Shown: piece after piece, positions 61,233-64,000 of the stretch
Numbering within the stretch: position 1 is the first letter of the stretch
Layout of the letters: each line of letters begins with the position of its first letter
Assembly: GCA_024036415.1 (NCBI GenBank)
Contig: JAMWET010006979.1
Span: 1,313,001-1,377,000, forward strand
DNA length: 64,000 bases
Reading direction: 5' to 3'
DNA from: Prochilodus magdalenae
Lineage: Eukaryota; Chordata; Actinopteri; Characiformes; Prochilodontidae
Position numbers and translations under genes: made by a program
Notes under the pieces: model-generated
Told to the model about the DNA's origin: nothing
Seen by the model: the letters and a program-made list of their open reading frames with translations, nothing else
The model's database searches: none

Positions 61233-62496
61233 ACAGATGAAATGGTTTTCACTGTCTGCATTTCATCAGTGTAATTCCTGTACATTTGTGGATATTTAAA
61301 ACTCTGAGTTTCTCTGACAGTGGTGACAGACTAAAGCAAAGGTGTGAAAGTAAGTAAAATGTTGTTTATTCATAAAAAGTATAACCATAGATGGGTGATG
61401 TGCAGTAGGCCGTCTCATTCAGTTGAAGTAAAAGTGTGTTGAGGGAGTTGTAGGAAGTGTAAATACCTGCTGTGTTTACTCTGGTTCAGTGCCATCGCCA
61501 GTAATCCTGAAAATGAGTAACTCTTATATTCAACTTTCAAATTTCCATTCTTCTTTACCCTTTTGCCTGCTTTCTTTGCCCAATACGTTTGTTTAGTTAA
61601 AGATCTGGACTGCAGAGTGGACAATTGTTACCATGGCTGCTATATCCAGCCTTTACTTGGTCTCTGAATGTGCACACTACACACCAGGATTCAGAATGGA
61701 TTAGTGGGGCCTACTGTTTGCCTAGACCAATACTGATAATATGCTGTTGAGTTAACTGTTCAAGTTATCTTGTTGAATATGGATTTTTTTAAACCCTGTT
61801 TCTTTCTCTCCTATACGATTTCTGTTTTCCAGTAGATCAGTTACTTAAGGCTTCAGCTTTTTTACATTGCTCTAGAACTACAAGCAAACTTGTGCGGTTT
61901 CTGTTCCGTAGATGGTGTATTCTCAGATGTTCTCTTGGTTGCATCTGAAGGAAGGTTTACTGAGTTTCCCAGTTTTTCCAGTTTAACCAAGTCACACTGT
62001 TTGTAGGTCTCTCACTTTTCAAGCAGCAGCACCATCAGTGCTAGAGGGGCGTTTTTCCATGTGTCCTGTTGTTTTGCTCTCATATACATATAATTTAAAT
62101 TATTCCTGATTTTCATTTATCTAGATGTTTGGATAGTGAACCAATGTAAGAAATATTTAGCAGGCTCATGAACCAGTAGACAGAGTTTGGAGGGTGGGTT
62201 GGAAGTGCATCACCACACCCTCAACCCACTGAAGGTTAAACAGTGATGATAAATGAAATAATATTAAAACATGAAACTAATAATTATTATGTCAGCCTTT
62301 TCTCCAGGTAGTGTAATGGTGAAGTGTCATAGAAGACAGTCGACTTGAGTCGTAATCCTGCATCCTTCAAGAGTTGTGCGTGTTGAGATTTTGAGTTATA
62401 TGTCCGTGCTATAAAGCAAAAGCCTATCAATGAAAAGTATCATTGGAACATTTGTTTATCTGTGTGCACATAAAAAGTACAAAAGTGAAGGACAAA

Positions 62497-62738
62497 ACTG
62501 AAGATGAGCCGCTGCCAGTCAAACCATGACACTCTGGCATGACTCCATTGCAGTCTTTGGTGTTAGAAGCAATCATGGTTGTTGGGTCAGTCAGGTACAG
62601 CAACAAGGCCCGTAACATGTATGGTCAAGTTTGAAACTCATTTGCACGTCTCACAATGTCAATGTACCTGCCAAGCTTTATTCCTGTTGGTTGATTCTGG
62701 GTGCAACTATTTGTGCGACTGTTCTTTTGATTGTGTGC
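62497..62738 (-). mobile_element. Partial Tc1-like element (family T)
   Basis: It contains ccatgacactctggcatgac near its start, and at the end the terminal block tcctgttggttgattctggg-tgcaactat then gttcttttgatt. One end is present and the transposase core is mostly lost. Confidence 0.6.
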
Positions 62739-63040
62739 GTGCATGCACGCGTAAACTGTGCGCTGTCTACCGAGGTGCTGAAGTGTTGGGATGTTGTGCC
62801 GTTGTGTTAGGACAGTGCATGTTGAGCTTTTTTTGCGTGGAGGCGGGTGGTTCAGCTTAGTCCTAAACTTGGGACACTTTCTGCTGTTTTCTGTGCCCTG
62901 TTTCTTCTGTCCAACCTTTGCTCATGTTCTTTTTTTTTTATTTTTTTTATTCTCCTTCTTGCAATCCACGTAATCAAATCACATCTTTACCACATCATGA
63001 GCCAGTTACGCAACTGTAATAATCCTTGGCACTACATGGT

Positions 63041-63042
<2 letters not shown>

Positions 63043-63103
<61 letters not shown>
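63043..63103. repeat. (GT)30 microsatellite
   Basis: Sixty bases of uninterrupted GT. Confidence 0.95.
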
Positions 63104-63105
<2 letters not shown>

Positions 63106-64000
63106 TTAAAGGAAGCTTTAATGTAAAGAATGTGCATCGGTTACTTGAGTTTCTTCAGGAATCTCTTCATTGCTAATCGCATGCTAAAGACCTTTTGTGC
63201 TATTTGTGCTAATTGTTTGTTCATTTTGTGGTAAGGTTTTACCATAGACACTTTTGAAGAATGAGAACCGTTGTCATTGGTTAGAGGCCTAAAACTGTGA
63301 TAACCATATTGTAAGCCTTTATTGCGATAATGGTTAACCAGTGATCCATTATGCAGTCCTAAACGTAATCCGCACAAACGGCAGGTCTGCAGTTAGCTGC
63401 GGCGAGGCAAGTGAGGAGTCCTGAATGGAATATTTCTTCTTGTGTTTGGCCTAAGTTCTAAGTACTGTGGTGAAAAACACATGGGGTCCACGAAGATCAG
63501 TTTATGCGAAAGTGAAATGTTGACTCCCCAGACTTTCTACTTCTCCAACCTAATTTTAGCACTGTACCGTAGAGCTGAACTGAGAAAGAACAGAATGGCA
63601 GGATGGAGAGCCAAAAAGACTTGGCGTGTAATTTACGAGAAATGAATGATTTATAATGGAACGGGCTTTGAGCAGATTACACCAATACACCAGCATGCTG
63701 TTGTTATGGCAGGAGCGATGGAACTTAACACTAAGGAGAGGGGTAAGTGGAGAGATCCTGGCTCTTTGGTCAGGTTCAGCATGGCTTTAAGCTTTGCAGA
63801 GTTCACAGAGGCCTAATTTTAGAGCCATGGCTTTCATTCTCAATCCTGGGGGCCCATTGCCCTGCACAGTTTGAGGTGTTCACTGTGTTCTCTGCTTCTG
63901 TCCCCAACTGATTCAGCTCATGAAGAGCTTGATAATTACCCGATAAGCTGGTGTTTTGGGGCAGAGGGGCTGAAGCTGCCCAGGGCAGTATGTCCTTAGC

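Larger units (their letters stand above)
57393..64000. other. Probable first intron of the tlcd3-family gene
   Basis: No downstream exon starting with the expected LVSSV-type coding was found on the + strand. Apart from the repeats listed separately there is only unique AT-rich sequence. Confidence 0.5.

Overview
This is a window of vertebrate nuclear DNA, almost certainly from a ray-finned fish. It is AT-rich, most genes are split by introns with GT/AG ends, microsatellites are abundant, and many decayed Tc1/mariner-like transposons and SINE-like fragments are present. The repeat mix, with several dispersed families shared within the window, would fit an otophysan teleost (characin or catfish group), but that placement is inference.

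The main gene is usp2 (ubiquitin-specific peptidase 2) on the + strand, from position 178 to about 39,910. It has two alternative N-terminal coding exons. The long-isoform exon (coding 229-744) lies about 29.5 kb upstream of the short-isoform exon (coding 30,207-30,365). Both end in phase 0, so either can join the same eleven catalytic exons (34,676-38,695). The short form translates to 398 residues without any break, and the long form to 517. The catalytic Cys, His and Asn/Asp and the four zinc-ribbon cysteines are all present. The short-isoform promoter is GC-rich and carries a perfect E-box and a perfect cAMP-response element. The long intron between the two first exons holds no recognised gene, only repeats, transposon remains and a few unique GC-richer blocks.

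From about 39.9 to 56.6 kb there is a repeat-rich intergenic stretch. It has two very large GA polypurine tracts, several Tc1-like fragments, tRNA-derived SINE remains, and one likely internal exon (48,322-48,627, minus strand) of a small mucin-like membrane protein that I cannot name.

At 57,117-57,238 (+) is the first coding exon of a TLCD3 (FAM57) family gene, which encodes a TLC-domain membrane protein. The rest of that gene was not found and presumably lies past the window end. From 57.2 to 64 kb is read as its first intron.

I found no phage, bacterial operon, CRISPR array or obviously new multi-gene system. The points most worth checking are a possible pair of compensating frameshifts in the usp2 long-isoform exon, a TTAA-flanked inverted-repeat element inside the usp2 3' UTR, the mucin-like exon, a 29-base foldback in the tlcd3 intron, and an unexplained unique block with a strong splice-acceptor-like site at 26.8-27.2 kb.
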